From Lysobacter sp. cf310 (lineage in GTDB: Bacteria; Pseudomonadota; Gammaproteobacteria; Xanthomonadales; Xanthomonadaceae), in the NCBI RefSeq assembly GCF_900114355.1, contig NZ_FOSS01000006.1, positions 1-64,000 on the forward strand: a stretch of DNA of 64,000 nucleotides, in the 5' to 3' direction. Positions 16,088 to 28,062 of this stretch are shown one piece after another; within the stretch, counting starts at the first letter, position 1; the number at the start of each line of letters is the position of its first letter. Made by a program: the position numbers and the translations under genes. A model generated the notes under the pieces. That model made no database searches. It was not told the origin of the DNA and worked only from the letters and a program-made list of their open reading frames with translations.

Positions 16088-16423
16088 TCACAAGTACCGC
16101 GGCACCTTCGCTTCCAGCAGCCGCACCAGCGCCGGGTCCATATAGTCGTACTCGTCCGGTATATCCAGGCACACCACGCGCTTGCCCAGCAGTTGCGCGC
16201 GAAAGCGCTGCTGCAGCTTGGCGCGCTGCGCCTTCTCCATCACGAAGATCAGCTGCGCCCATTCCACCAGTTCGGCGCCGAGCGGTTGCTCGGCGTCGTG
16301 CTTGAGGCCGGCCGAGGCGACCTCCAGATCGGCGCGGTCGCCGAACAGGTGTTCGGCGGTCGGGCTGCGCAGCCGGTTGTGGCCGCACACGAACAGCACA
16401 CGATGCGGGGGCGTGCGTTGCAA
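16088..16423 (-). CDS. Low-molecular-weight protein tyrosine phosphatase-like protein
   Basis: This 111-residue protein has the CX5RS phosphate loop near the N-terminus (C13-GHNRL-R19-S) within VLFVCGHNRLRSPTAEHLF, then VMEKAQRAKLQQRF. Standard low-molecular-weight phosphatases are about 155 residues and carry CLGNICRS, so this is a compact variant of the family that ends in LLEAKVPRYL. DIPDEYDYMDP could supply the general acid. The start lies just past pepQ's end on the same strand (13 bases), so it is probably in the pepQ transcript. Activity on phosphotyrosine is unproven. Confidence 0.82.
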   Translation of the reverse strand: MQRTPPHRVLFVCGHNRLRSPTAEHLFGDRADLEVASAGLKHDAEQPLGAELVEWAQLIFVMEKAQRAKLQQRFRAQLLGKRVVCLDIPDEYDYMDPALVRLLEAKVPRYL

Positions 16424-16436
16424 GTGCGTGCGCGTC

Positions 16437-17762
16437 TCAGGCCGCTTCCGCGAAGCCGTCGCGGGTGAGGTTGATCGGGGCGCCGTCGGTGCAGACCACG
16501 TCGTCCTCGATGCGGATACCGCCGTAGGGGCGGAACTGGTCGATCCGGTTCCAGTCCACCGCGTCGGCGTGCGGGCCCTGCTTGAGGCCGTCCAGCAGCA
16601 GGTCGATGAAGTACACGCCCGGTTCGATCGTCACCGCCATGCCCGGCGCGAGCTCGCGGGTCAGGCGCAGATAGGGCTGGCCCTCGGGCTTGGCGATGGT
16701 GCCGCCGCGGTCGGAGGCGGCGAAGCCGGCGACGTCGTGCACCTGCAGGCCGATGCCGTGGCCGATGCCGTGCGGGAAGAACACGTTGCTGACGCCGGTT
16801 TCCAGCGCCGACTCCGGCGAGAGCTTGATCACGCCGAAGTCCTTAAGGATGCCGGACAGGGCCAGGTGGGCGTCGAGGTGGATGCGCTTGTAGTCGTGAC
16901 CGGCGCGGACCTGGTCGCACATCTTCAGCTGGGCGGCGTCGACCGCGTCGATCAAGGCCTGGAACTCGCTGCCGGCATCGGCGGCGTAGGTGCGGGTGAT
17001 GTCGCAGGCGTAACCGTGGTGGCTGGCGCCGGCGTCGATCAGGAAGCTGCGCAGCTGCGCCGGCGCCTCGCGGTCGAGTTCGGTGTAGTGCAGCACGGCG
17101 CCGTTCTGGTTCAGCGCGACGATGTTGTTGTACGGCAGGTCGGGGCCTTCCTGGCGCGCGGCCGCGCAATAGGCCAGGTGGATGTCGAACTCGCTGCCGC
17201 CGTCGCGGAACGCGGCCTCGGCGGCGCGGTGCGCGCGCACGCCGCGGCGGGTCGCCGCGCGCATCATCTGCACTTCGTAGGGCGTCTTGTAGGCGCGGTG
17301 GAACTCGAGGTAGTCGATCGCGGCCTGCGGGTTGTTGGGCAGGTAGGCGCCCAGCGCGCTGTGCGGCTCGCCCAGGATCGCGCAGCGCGCGGGATCGGCC
17401 GGCAGGTGGGCCAGGGCCTCCTCGGGCTTGCGGATCACCACGATGTCGTAGTGCTCGACCCAGTAGCCGCTGGGCGCCTGCGGCACCACGTGCCAGTAAT
17501 CGAAAGGCTGCAGGTAGATCAGCTTGGGTTTGCGCCCGGGCGTGGCGATCAGCCAGCTGCCGGGGTTGCGGGTCAGCGGCAGCCAGGCCTTGAACTGCGG
17601 GTTCACCGCGTAGGGGTAGTCGCGGTCGTCGAACACCTGGTAATGCGAGGTGCCGCTGGGTACGACCAGATGATCGAGGCCGGCGCGCTCCAGCGCCTCC
17701 TCGGCGCGGCGCTGCAGCTCGGCGAGATGGGCGGGGTACAGGCTCGCTGGATCGTGCGACAT
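16437..17762 (-). CDS. pepQ: Xaa-Pro dipeptidase (prolidase)
   Basis: PepQ splits dipeptides ending in proline; related enzymes also hydrolyse organophosphates. The 441-residue product matches E. coli PepQ (443). The M24 metal ligands are present in IDAGASHHG, CDITRTY, GHGIGLQVHD, TIEPGVYF and RIEDDVV. The N-terminus MSHDPASLYPAHLAEL is typical. Together with pepP it completes breakdown of proline peptides. A degenerate second copy of its 5' end lies at about 27975-28062. Confidence 0.95.
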   Translation of the reverse strand: MSHDPASLYPAHLAELQRRAEEALERAGLDHLVVPSGTSHYQVFDDRDYPYAVNPQFKAWLPLTRNPGSWLIATPGRKPKLIYLQPFDYWHVVPQAPSGYWVEHYDIVVIRKPEEALAHLPADPARCAILGEPHSALGAYLPNNPQAAIDYLEFHRAYKTPYEVQMMRAATRRGVRAHRAAEAAFRDGGSEFDIHLAYCAAARQEGPDLPYNNIVALNQNGAVLHYTELDREAPAQLRSFLIDAGASHHGYACDITRTYAADAGSEFQALIDAVDAAQLKMCDQVRAGHDYKRIHLDAHLALSGILKDFGVIKLSPESALETGVSNVFFPHGIGHGIGLQVHDVAGFAASDRGGTIAKPEGQPYLRLTRELAPGMAVTIEPGVYFIDLLLDGLKQGPHADAVDWNRIDQFRPYGGIRIEDDVVCTDGAPINLTRDGFAEAA

Positions 17763-18133
17763 CGTGGGCGGTCTCGTGGGGTCGTGCGGGGATTTTGACG
17801 GATTCCGCTCGCCGCCGCAGGCCGCCGGCGCGCGTAGCGACGCGCGCGACTGTGCCGGATCGGTCGGCGTGGCGCGCGCGCCGACGGCGCTGCGACCGTG
17901 CGCTTGCGTTCATGGGGCCGGCGCCGAGACCCTCGCGGCGCCGGAGCCTGGTTCCGCGTCGGCGAAATGCTGCGCCGCCGCATCCTGCGCGCTCCGAAAA
18001 AAAGCTGATTTCGGCTGGAAAAACGTGGTTTCGCGATGCGGCGACGACGCGTGCGCGGGCGTATACACGAGTGCCAGTCCGACGGAGTATGCTGCCGGCC
18101 TGCGCATACCAACGCGTATGGGGAGGTGACTCG
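17763..18133. other. Divergent promoter region, pepQ and sigma gene
   Basis: This gene-free stretch separates pepQ (minus) from the sigma factor gene (plus). An unusually A/T-rich patch at about 17994-18035 (runs of A around GATTTCGG) stands out in this GC-rich DNA and is the likely promoter area. The words TATACACGAGTGCCA (18062-18076) resemble TATAGACACGAGGCCA upstream of the receptor gene (20060-20075). A strong GGGGAGGTGA ribosome-binding site ends the region. Confidence 0.5.
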
Positions 18134-18703
18134 ATGGCCGATCCGGCGCCGTCTACGCGCGAACCGGCATCGCTCGCCGACTACGGCGAGGATTGCTCCA
18201 GCCAATGGGAGAACATCTCCCAGCAGTACCGCGCGCCACTGCGCGGATTCTTCTCCAAGCGAGTCAAGGATCCCGCCGAAGTCGAAGACCTGACCCAGGA
18301 AGTGTTCCTGCACCTGCTGCGGCGCGCGCGCGGGGGCCCGATCGAGCACGTCAAGCAGTACGTCTTCCAGATCGCCGCCAACGCCCTGCGCGACTGGGGC
18401 CGCCGCCGTCAGGCCCGCGACCAGGACGCGCACGTGTCCTTCGACGAAGAAATTCATCAACCCGCTACGGAAATCTCGCCGGAGCGCGTCTTACTGGGGG
18501 AGGAGGCGGTGAAATTGGCTGTCGCCGTCTTGCGCGCGCTGCCGCAGCGTACGCGCGACGTGTTCGTGTTGCGCACCATGGAGAAGCGGAAATATATGGA
18601 CATTGCCAACATGCTGGGTATTTCGGTGCGCGCCGCCGAAAAGCACATGGCCAAAGCGCTGGCGCAATTGGGCCGGGCGATGGACGCGGAGAAGCCGGAA
18701 TGA
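18134..18703 (+). CDS. ECF sigma factor, FecI type
   Basis: This 189-residue sigma-70 family factor has region 2 at about 30-95 (YRAPLRGFFSKRV, VEDLTQEVFLHLLRRA) and region 4 at about 130-182 (LPQRTRDVFVLRTMEKRKYMDIANMLGISVRAAEKHMAKAL). The order sigma, FecR, STN-receptor is the classic cell-surface signalling arrangement in which ligand capture at the outer membrane frees this factor to transcribe the receptor gene. The start follows GGGGAGGTGAC. No Fur box was identified by eye, so the stimulus need not be iron. Confidence 0.93.
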   Translation: MADPAPSTREPASLADYGEDCSSQWENISQQYRAPLRGFFSKRVKDPAEVEDLTQEVFLHLLRRARGGPIEHVKQYVFQIAANALRDWGRRRQARDQDAHVSFDEEIHQPATEISPERVLLGEEAVKLAVAVLRALPQRTRDVFVLRTMEKRKYMDIANMLGISVRAAEKHMAKALAQLGRAMDAEKPE

Positions 18704-18779
18704 GCCGGGCTGCCTGCCTCCGGGTTCACGGCCCGGTCGTCCGCGCCCGCGCGCCGGGCCCGTCGCATGGAGGTGTGCG

Positions 18780-19856
18780 ATGAAATGGCACGCCACCCCC
18801 ATCGCCAACGGACCGGGCCCGCTGCCGGACGATATCGACGAAGCGGCCGCGCGCTGGAGCGAGGTTCTGAGCGAGGCCGACGGTGCCGACGGCACCCTGC
18901 GCGCCGCCTTCGAGGCCTGGCGCGACCGCTCGCAGGCGCACGCGGCCGCGTTCCGGCGCGTGGAGGCCGCGCGCGCGCTCGCGCAGGCGGTCGCCGATGC
19001 GCCCGACATGCTGGCGCTGCGGCGCGAAACCCTGGCGCGCGCTTCCAAGTCGCGGCTGTCGTGCGCGGCGCGCACCTACGGCTATTCGATCGCGGCGTCC
19101 TTGCTGGTGGTGGCCGCGGTGGGCCTGCTGATCCTGCGCCCGGACGCGCCGGGCCGGATGGTGCAGGGCGTGCAGGACGCGATCGCCGGCAATGTGCACG
19201 AGACCCGCATCGGCGAACGTTCGGAAGTGACCCTGGCCGACGGCTCGGTGATCACCTTGAACACCGACAGCCGCGTGTCCGTGCATTACGAGGGCAAGAC
19301 CCGCGCCGTCACCCTGGAGCGCGGGCAGGCCTTGTTCAAGGTGGCCAAGGACCGCACGCGGCCCTTCATCGTCACCGCCGACGGCCGCCAGGTCACGGCC
19401 CTGGGCACCGAGTTCGAAGTGCATATGTCCGAGCGCCTGTTCGAGGTCACCTTGCTCGAAGGCCGGGTCAGCGTGACCCGGGAGCGCACCCGCACCGCCG
19501 CGATCGCCGTCGCGCCGACCGCGGAGCTGGCGCCCGGCCAGCAGTTCGTCGCGGTGGCGGCGACCGTGCCGCAAGTGCGCGTAGCCGACGTGAGGCGCGA
19601 GGTGAGCTGGCGCCACGGCCAGGTGGTGTTCGAGAACGAGAGCCTGGCCGACGCGGTGGCCGAGATCAATCGCTATTCGCGCAACCAGATCGTGCTCGGC
19701 GACACCCGCCTGGCCTCGCTGAAGATCAGCGGCGCGTTCAATACCGGCGACACCGACACCTTCGTCGAGGCGGTGACCGCCTACTTCCCGATCGAGCGCG
19801 CGCCCGACAAGCGCGACGCGATCGTGCTGAAGCCGCGCGCTCCAGAGCGCGGCTGA
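18780..19856 (+). CDS. FecR-type anti-sigma regulator
   Basis: This 358-residue inner-membrane protein relays the receptor signal to the ECF sigma factor. Order: N-terminal sigma-binding DUF4880-like segment (about 17-70, DIDEAAARWSEVL, FEAWRDRSQAHAAAFRRVE), one transmembrane helix (about 101-119), FecR domain (about 130-240, ETRIGERSEVTLADGSVITLN, GTEFEVHM), and a C-terminal STN-like domain (about 285-350, FENESLADAVAEINRYSRNQIVL) that contacts the receptor. It starts 76 bases after the sigma gene and ends at a strong terminator, so the two form one transcript. Confidence 0.93.
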   Translation: MKWHATPIANGPGPLPDDIDEAAARWSEVLSEADGADGTLRAAFEAWRDRSQAHAAAFRRVEAARALAQAVADAPDMLALRRETLARASKSRLSCAARTYGYSIAASLLVVAAVGLLILRPDAPGRMVQGVQDAIAGNVHETRIGERSEVTLADGSVITLNTDSRVSVHYEGKTRAVTLERGQALFKVAKDRTRPFIVTADGRQVTALGTEFEVHMSERLFEVTLLEGRVSVTRERTRTAAIAVAPTAELAPGQQFVAVAATVPQVRVADVRREVSWRHGQVVFENESLADAVAEINRYSRNQIVLGDTRLASLKISGAFNTGDTDTFVEAVTAYFPIERAPDKRDAIVLKPRAPERG

Positions 19857-19876
19857 GGCTGCCCGACGCGTGTGGC

Positions 19877-19908
19877 GCGCGGCGCAACGATGCGCCGCGC
19901 CCTTTTTT
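19877..19908 (+). terminator. Intrinsic terminator after fecR-like gene
   Basis: GCGCGGCGCA-ACGA-TGCGCCGCGC followed by CCTTTTTTGG is a textbook Rho-independent terminator. It ends the sigma/anti-sigma message, implying that the receptor gene has its own promoter between 19909 and 20106. Confidence 0.85.
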
Positions 19909-20106
19909 GGATATCCCCCGCCCGTCGCGCGCCGGCCGCGGCGGCATCGCTGTGCGCGAATAGCACGCGCGTGCTTGTTGCGATGCAAAAAAATCTTGGG
20001 CGAGACGCGCGCACCGATTGCGCCGAAGCGGGTTCGGGTTTTCGAGCGCGCTGCGTCCCTATAGACACGAGGCCATGCGAGCGGGCCCGCAACCGGAGGG
20101 GAATCG

Positions 20107-23517
<3,411 letters not shown>

Positions 23518-23739
23518 GTAGCGATTTCACCCCATCAACCGCCTGCAGCCGCGGGCGGTCGATACAGACCAAGGACGCATCTGTTTCAGCGCTCTGGCGA
23601 ATGAGAGCAAAAGTTCGAACAGGCTGATGTTCGGTGCCCCTCGGTTCGGTGCCGCCACGGCACTTGCCTTTCCCCCGTGGCACGACCTCCGCGCGCTTCG
23701 CGTTCGGGGATTTCGATAATCGACTGTGGAGCAAATACG

Positions 23740-24309
23740 ATGAGTAAGTTGAAAGCCACCCTTCTCGCCTCCCTGATCGCGGTGGGCCCGCTCGTGGCCT
23801 CGCCCGCGTTCGCCGGTTGGGAGTATTGGAACGGTAGCGCCTGGGTGAATACCACGCCCGCCGGTACTTACGTAACGATCACCGGCAGCACCACCGCTAC
23901 GGTCTCGGGTATCGCGGTTCCGTGTTCCAGCGCCACCTTCAACATGCAGCTGGCCAGCGGCGTCGCGTCGATCGCCAGCGCCACCTTCACCGGCGGCTCG
24001 GCCTGCACGGGCAACGTGACGGCGGAGAACCTGAGCTGGGGCGTTTCCCCGGGCGTGGGGTCGGGCGCGACGAGCTCGAGCGTGACGATCGGCGGAGCGT
24101 CCTATCCGAACGCGATCCAGGTCAGGTTCAACACGCCGGCGCGCGTGTGCACGGGCGGTGTCGCCACCGGCACGCTCAATAACCTGAACAACACCGCGAC
24201 CAACGCGACCTTCACCTTCACCGCGCAGTTCCTCCCCGCCCCGTCGCCTTGCACCAACGTCCGGTCCACGTCGACGCTGACGGCCAACGCGCCGCTTCGC
24301 TTCATGTAA
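23740..24309 (+). CDS. Secreted PraB-like protein
   Basis: This 189-residue product has a clear signal peptide (MSKLKATLLASLIAVGPLVASPAFA) and a mature part of Ser/Thr/Ala/Gly-rich beta repeats with four or more cysteines (VPCSSATF, GGSACTGN, ARVCTGG, PSPCTNV). The pattern ASGVASIASATFTGGSACTG recalls the Pseudomonas PraB (alkane-oxidation activator/adhesive secreted protein) family; this resemblance is from memory. Lying 222 bases downstream of the receptor and preceding another secreted protein, it may be a target of the ECF sigma factor. Its function is unknown. The start follows GGAG. Confidence 0.75.
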   Translation: MSKLKATLLASLIAVGPLVASPAFAGWEYWNGSAWVNTTPAGTYVTITGSTTATVSGIAVPCSSATFNMQLASGVASIASATFTGGSACTGNVTAENLSWGVSPGVGSGATSSSVTIGGASYPNAIQVRFNTPARVCTGGVATGTLNNLNNTATNATFTFTAQFLPAPSPCTNVRSTSTLTANAPLRFM

Positions 24310-24392
24310 GTCGGCCGCGAATCTCCTCGTCGCTTGGAGCGGTTGCCGAGGGACGCGGGGATGTCGTGGAAATAGCCGTTCGGCCATCCGCT

Positions 24393-24430
24393 GCATCAGG
24401 CGTGCGACTACGCGCCTGATGCGGCGTTCT
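24393..24430 (+). terminator. Inverted repeat after the PraB-like gene
   Basis: GCATCAGGCG-TGCGACTACG-CGCCTGATGC is a perfect 10-bp stem about 84 bases after the stop, followed by GGCGTTCTT. It may end the PraB-like message. The remainder of 24310-24604 shows no gene. Confidence 0.5.
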
Positions 24431-24604
24431 TGGCGGGCGGTATCGAAGGCGCTGGGGCGGAGCATCGGGCCCCTCCGGTTGGATGGGGCTCGATCGAACC
24501 GGCGCAGGCAGCGATAGCCCGGTGATGCGGCGATCGCCAACGGGCGGCGGACTTGCGTCCGCTGGGCGCAGATCAGGATTCTTCCTTAGATTCAGGAGTT
24601 CATC

Positions 24605-25531
24605 ATGTCCAAGGCATTGCTACTCACGGCCCTTGCCACGGCGTTGGCCGGAGTCGTCGTCACGCCCGCCGCGACGGCGGCACCACCGGCCCCAGGTTAC
24701 GAGCGGTTCCAGTTCTGCCCGTACGAAAGCCTGCCCCTTCAGGAAGAAGGGACCGCTTGCGTGCACAGCGTGACCAGCTCGGGCTCGTTCACCATCGGTA
24801 CCACCACCTTGCCGATCGACAAGCCGATCGTCCTGCAGGGCGGCATCACCGGAATTCAGCCGTCGCCGTTGTTCGAGGCGGTGGGCGCGCCGACGCTCAA
24901 TTCCCCGCCGGGCAAGGTCCCGGGCGGTCTGCTCGGCATCGTCAACCCGGCGCCGAATTGGCCGCTGCCCTTGTGGCAGGCGTTCTGGAGCGTGGTCAAT
25001 TCGGTCAACGACGTGACCGCGACGATGGAGCCCGTGCAGACGATACAGACCGATTTCGGTGCGGCCCTCAACCCGAACTGGGGTGGCGATCCGACCGCGG
25101 TGCGGCTTGCGCTGCGCGTGCGTCTGCAGAATCCGTTCCTCGGCAACTCCTGCTACATCGGTTCCGCGCAGAATCCGGTCGTGGTCAAGCTGCAGACCGG
25201 CACCACCGCTCCGCCGGCGCCCACCGCGCCGATCTCGGGCAGCCCCGGCAGCCTGGATTCCATCCAGGTCGGTAACGACCCGTACGCGTATTTCCAGAAC
25301 ACCGGCAATATCCTGGTCGACAATACGTTCGCGGTGCCGGCGGCGAAGGGCTGCGGCAACATCGCCCTGGGTTTGCCGATCCTGACGCAGTTGCTGGACT
25401 CGCTGGTCTCGGGTGCGGTTAATCTTAAGGTGGGATTGCCGTCGGCCGCGGGCAAGAACCAGGCGATCTTGAAGGGCGACACGGGCATTGCCGCCGCCGC
25501 ATACGTGCGGGACGGCTCTCCGTACCAGTAG
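24605..25531 (+). CDS. Secreted protein of an actinobacteria-like family
   Basis: This 308-residue product has a signal peptide (about 1-25, ending ATAAPPAP). The mature protein carries CPYESLPLQ, SGSFTIGTTTLPIDKPIVLQGG, LQNPFLGNSCYIGS, QTGTTAPPAPTAPISG, NILVDNTFAVPAAKGCG and LGLPSAAGKNQAIL. These phrases match my recollection of secreted proteins of unknown function in Streptomyces and Rhodococcus, hinting at transfer between phyla. Four cysteines could form two disulfides. A good AGGAG precedes the ATG. No enzymatic motif is visible. It sits in the surface-signalling cluster. Confidence 0.8.
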   Translation: MSKALLLTALATALAGVVVTPAATAAPPAPGYERFQFCPYESLPLQEEGTACVHSVTSSGSFTIGTTTLPIDKPIVLQGGITGIQPSPLFEAVGAPTLNSPPGKVPGGLLGIVNPAPNWPLPLWQAFWSVVNSVNDVTATMEPVQTIQTDFGAALNPNWGGDPTAVRLALRVRLQNPFLGNSCYIGSAQNPVVVKLQTGTTAPPAPTAPISGSPGSLDSIQVGNDPYAYFQNTGNILVDNTFAVPAAKGCGNIALGLPILTQLLDSLVSGAVNLKVGLPSAAGKNQAILKGDTGIAAAAYVRDGSPYQ

Positions 25532-25628
25532 TGGTTCGCTGGTGAGCGCAGGGCGGCCTCGCGAGGGGCCGCTCTGCCGGTCACGTCCCGTCGCCGGTGC
25601 TTGTTGCGGTTCTGGAGTGGATTCGGGA

Positions 25629-26594
25629 ATGCAATTTCGCTACATCCTGATCGCCTTGGTCGGACTGGCCGCATTGATCGGCGCCTACTTCCTGGGGCGA
25701 GGTCGGAGCCCGGAAGCCGCGGCCGCGGCTGCGCCGATCGCCACTGCCCGGGCGCAGGCAGGCGCGAATGTCGCCTCGATCGATCCGGTTCGGATGATGG
25801 CATCGCTGCCGGCACGCGATATGCCGCTGAAGCGCATCTTCAACGACCTGCGCTCGCGCGCCGACGCCGGCGATGTCGCGGCGGCCACGCGCTTGTACCA
25901 GGACCTGCGCACCTGCGCCGGTCTCGACAATCTGGAATGGTTCCTGACACGGGTAGCCGACGAAACCCTGGCCGACAAGATCGACGGGACCAGCGCGCAG
26001 GCGTTGGAGCGCTATCGGGTGCAGCTGGAGGCGGTGGAATCGCACAAGCAGGCCATCCACAAAACCCGCACGCTCTGCGACGGGCTCGATCGCGGCATGT
26101 TGGATTCGCAACTGTCCAGCTTGCAAAAGGCGGCGCAACTGGGCGAGGAGCATGCGCGCGCCTGCTACCTCGCCAGCGGGCCCGGCTACGATGCACGGGG
26201 ACTCATGCGTCATCCGGAGTGGATCCAGGACTACCGCAGCAGCGTCAAGTCGTTGGTGGATGCCGGCATGGCCGCGGGCGATTGGAAAGTGGTGGACATA
26301 CTCCGCCGCTCGTATGAGCCGGGCGCGGACGGCATGCTCGCCGGAACCTTGGGTTCGGATGCCGTCCAGTACTACCGTTATCTCAAGCTCTACCGCCTCG
26401 GCGCGGAACGCGGCCGCGCCGCCGATATGGATCGGAAGTTGGCGCTGGCGGCCGCACGCATCCAGCCGGAGCAGCGCGCGGACGCCGATCGGTGGGCGCA
26501 GGAAAGATTCCAGAACGAGTTCGGCAGCAGCAATTCCACCGATACGACCGCCCCCGGCTGGGATCCATGTTCGTTCGCGACGCCTCAAGAATGA
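25629..26594 (+). CDS. Membrane-anchored Sel1-like protein, paralogue 1
   Basis: This 321-residue protein has one N-terminal transmembrane anchor (about 4-22, YILIALVGLAALIGAYFLGR) and a helical periplasmic part with Sel1/TPR-like units (FNDLRSRADAGDVAAATRLYQDLRTC; LQKAAQLGEEHARACYLASGP). The C-terminal third contains YRYLKLYRLGAE and WAQERFQNEF. It is a clear tandem paralogue of the next gene along its whole length. No catalytic motif is seen. Sel1-like repeats usually bind proteins. The start follows a weak GGGA. Confidence 0.8.
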   Translation: MQFRYILIALVGLAALIGAYFLGRGRSPEAAAAAAPIATARAQAGANVASIDPVRMMASLPARDMPLKRIFNDLRSRADAGDVAAATRLYQDLRTCAGLDNLEWFLTRVADETLADKIDGTSAQALERYRVQLEAVESHKQAIHKTRTLCDGLDRGMLDSQLSSLQKAAQLGEEHARACYLASGPGYDARGLMRHPEWIQDYRSSVKSLVDAGMAAGDWKVVDILRRSYEPGADGMLAGTLGSDAVQYYRYLKLYRLGAERGRAADMDRKLALAAARIQPEQRADADRWAQERFQNEFGSSNSTDTTAPGWDPCSFATPQE

Positions 26595-26682
26595 CGACTT
26601 TTTCGCTACGATCCGTGTGGATTTCGCTGCGAACCGGCCACCGAATCCGGCCCTTGCCGGCCCCCGCATCCAAGGCTTCGAC

Positions 26683-27666
26683 ATGAGCCCCTATCGACTC
26701 GCATTTCTGGCCGTCCTGGCCCTGGCGGCCATCGTCGGCGCCTACCTGTACGGCCGCAAGGAAGGCGCGAGCGTGCCTACGCCGCTGGAGTCGGCCGCAG
26801 TAACCGAGCAGCCGGTCGGCGGAGCGCCGGGCAGCAACCTGGCCATGGTCGCCCAGGCTTCGTTGAACTTCGATCGCGGCGCGCGGCTGCCGCCGCTGGG
26901 CGCGCCGCTCAAGTCGGTGTACGCCCAGCTGCAGGCGCAGGCGAACGCCGGCGACGGTCGCGCCGCGGCGCGGCTGTTGCGCGACCTCAACCGTTGCAGC
27001 CGCCAGCGCGCGATCGAATGGTCGACGATGCGCAACACCCACGATCTCACCGAACAGAAGACCGAGAACCTGAGCGCCGCGCAGTTGCGCACCTACCAGG
27101 CCTTGCTCGACACCGCCGCGATTCGCCAACGCGACGTCGACCAGGGACGGACGCTGTGCGAGGGCGTCAGCGACGAAATACTCGACACATTGAACGCGAA
27201 CCTGGCGCAGGCGGCCAGGCTCGGCGACGCCGATGCGCGCGCCTGTTACCTCAGCCGCGGGCCGCTGTACGACACGCGCGGCCTGCTCAAGCAGCCCGGC
27301 GCGCTCGGCGTCTACCGCCAGCAGGCGACCCGGCTGATCCAGAGCGGTTTGGCCGCCGGCGACTGGCGCGTGGTGGACCTGCTGCAAAGCGCCTACGAGC
27401 CGGGTGCGCAGAGCATGCTCGCGGGCCTGGTCGGCAGCGACCCCTATCAGCACTATCGCTATCTCAAGCTCTACCGCCTTGGAGCGGAGAGCTTCCGGGT
27501 CGCCCAGATCGATCGCCAGCTCGCCATGGCGGGCGCAAGCCTGAGCCCGGCGCAGCGTGGCGAAGCCGACGAATGGGCGCAGACCACGCTGCGCGACAAT
27601 TTCCGCGGCGACTCCACGGCCGGCACGCCGCAGGGCTGGGACGCCTGCGCAGCGCTGGGCGGATGA
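26683..27666 (+). CDS. Membrane-anchored Sel1-like protein, paralogue 2
   Basis: This 327-residue tandem paralogue of the preceding gene shares the N-terminal anchor ending in YGRKEG, QLQAQANAGDGRAAARLLRDLNRC, AARLGDADARACYLSRGPLYDTRGLL, AAGDWRVVDLLQSAYEPGAQSMLAG, and HYRYLKLYRLGAES. The two genes are 88 bases apart and probably arose by local duplication. The conserved cysteines (DLNRC, RTLCEG, RACYL) could form disulfides outside the membrane. Its function is unknown. Confidence 0.8.
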   Translation: MSPYRLAFLAVLALAAIVGAYLYGRKEGASVPTPLESAAVTEQPVGGAPGSNLAMVAQASLNFDRGARLPPLGAPLKSVYAQLQAQANAGDGRAAARLLRDLNRCSRQRAIEWSTMRNTHDLTEQKTENLSAAQLRTYQALLDTAAIRQRDVDQGRTLCEGVSDEILDTLNANLAQAARLGDADARACYLSRGPLYDTRGLLKQPGALGVYRQQATRLIQSGLAAGDWRVVDLLQSAYEPGAQSMLAGLVGSDPYQHYRYLKLYRLGAESFRVAQIDRQLAMAGASLSPAQRGEADEWAQTTLRDNFRGDSTAGTPQGWDACAALGG

Positions 27667-27974
27667 ACCGCGCCGTCGGCCGAAGCAGGCCGCGCAAGCG
27701 GCCCGTCTGACGACGCGCGCCGATGTGCCGCGAGGCGGAATCGATGGCGGCGATCGTGTCGCCTTCGTCACAAAACATCGCAGCCTGCGTCACAGAATCC
27801 GACATCGACGCCGCCGCGCCGCGAGCGCGGGCCTGGCCGGTGGCCGCTGACCTCGCCCTGATTGCGTAAAAGGTCTGATAGACGAGTCGCAATACGCGGC
27901 GGTCGGGGACAGGCGTTTGCGCGCTGGGCGAATCGACGAGTGCGAGCGGGCGGGTACCCGCTTCGTGAACGAGA

Positions 27975-28062
27975 TGTCGAAGCATGGCGAGGTGGGCCGG
28001 GTATAGGATCGCCGGATCGCGGGACTTCATGGAGGGTCGCTTGGGGACGTCCAGGGATGCAG
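27975..28062 (-). pseudogene. Remnant of a pepQ-like 5' end
   Basis: Read on the minus strand from an ATG at 28030, the DNA encodes MKSRDPAILYPAHLAMLRHL, close to the PepQ start MSHDPASLYPAHLAELQRR. By eye, about 38 of 47 bases match the pepQ 5' end (17720-17766). Similarity continues weakly upstream of both start codons to about 28062. Beyond roughly 25 codons the resemblance stops and no M24 domain follows. It is therefore a truncated leftover of a second prolidase gene, now partly overlapped in antisense by the 5' end of the GGDEF/EAL gene. Confidence 0.7.
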
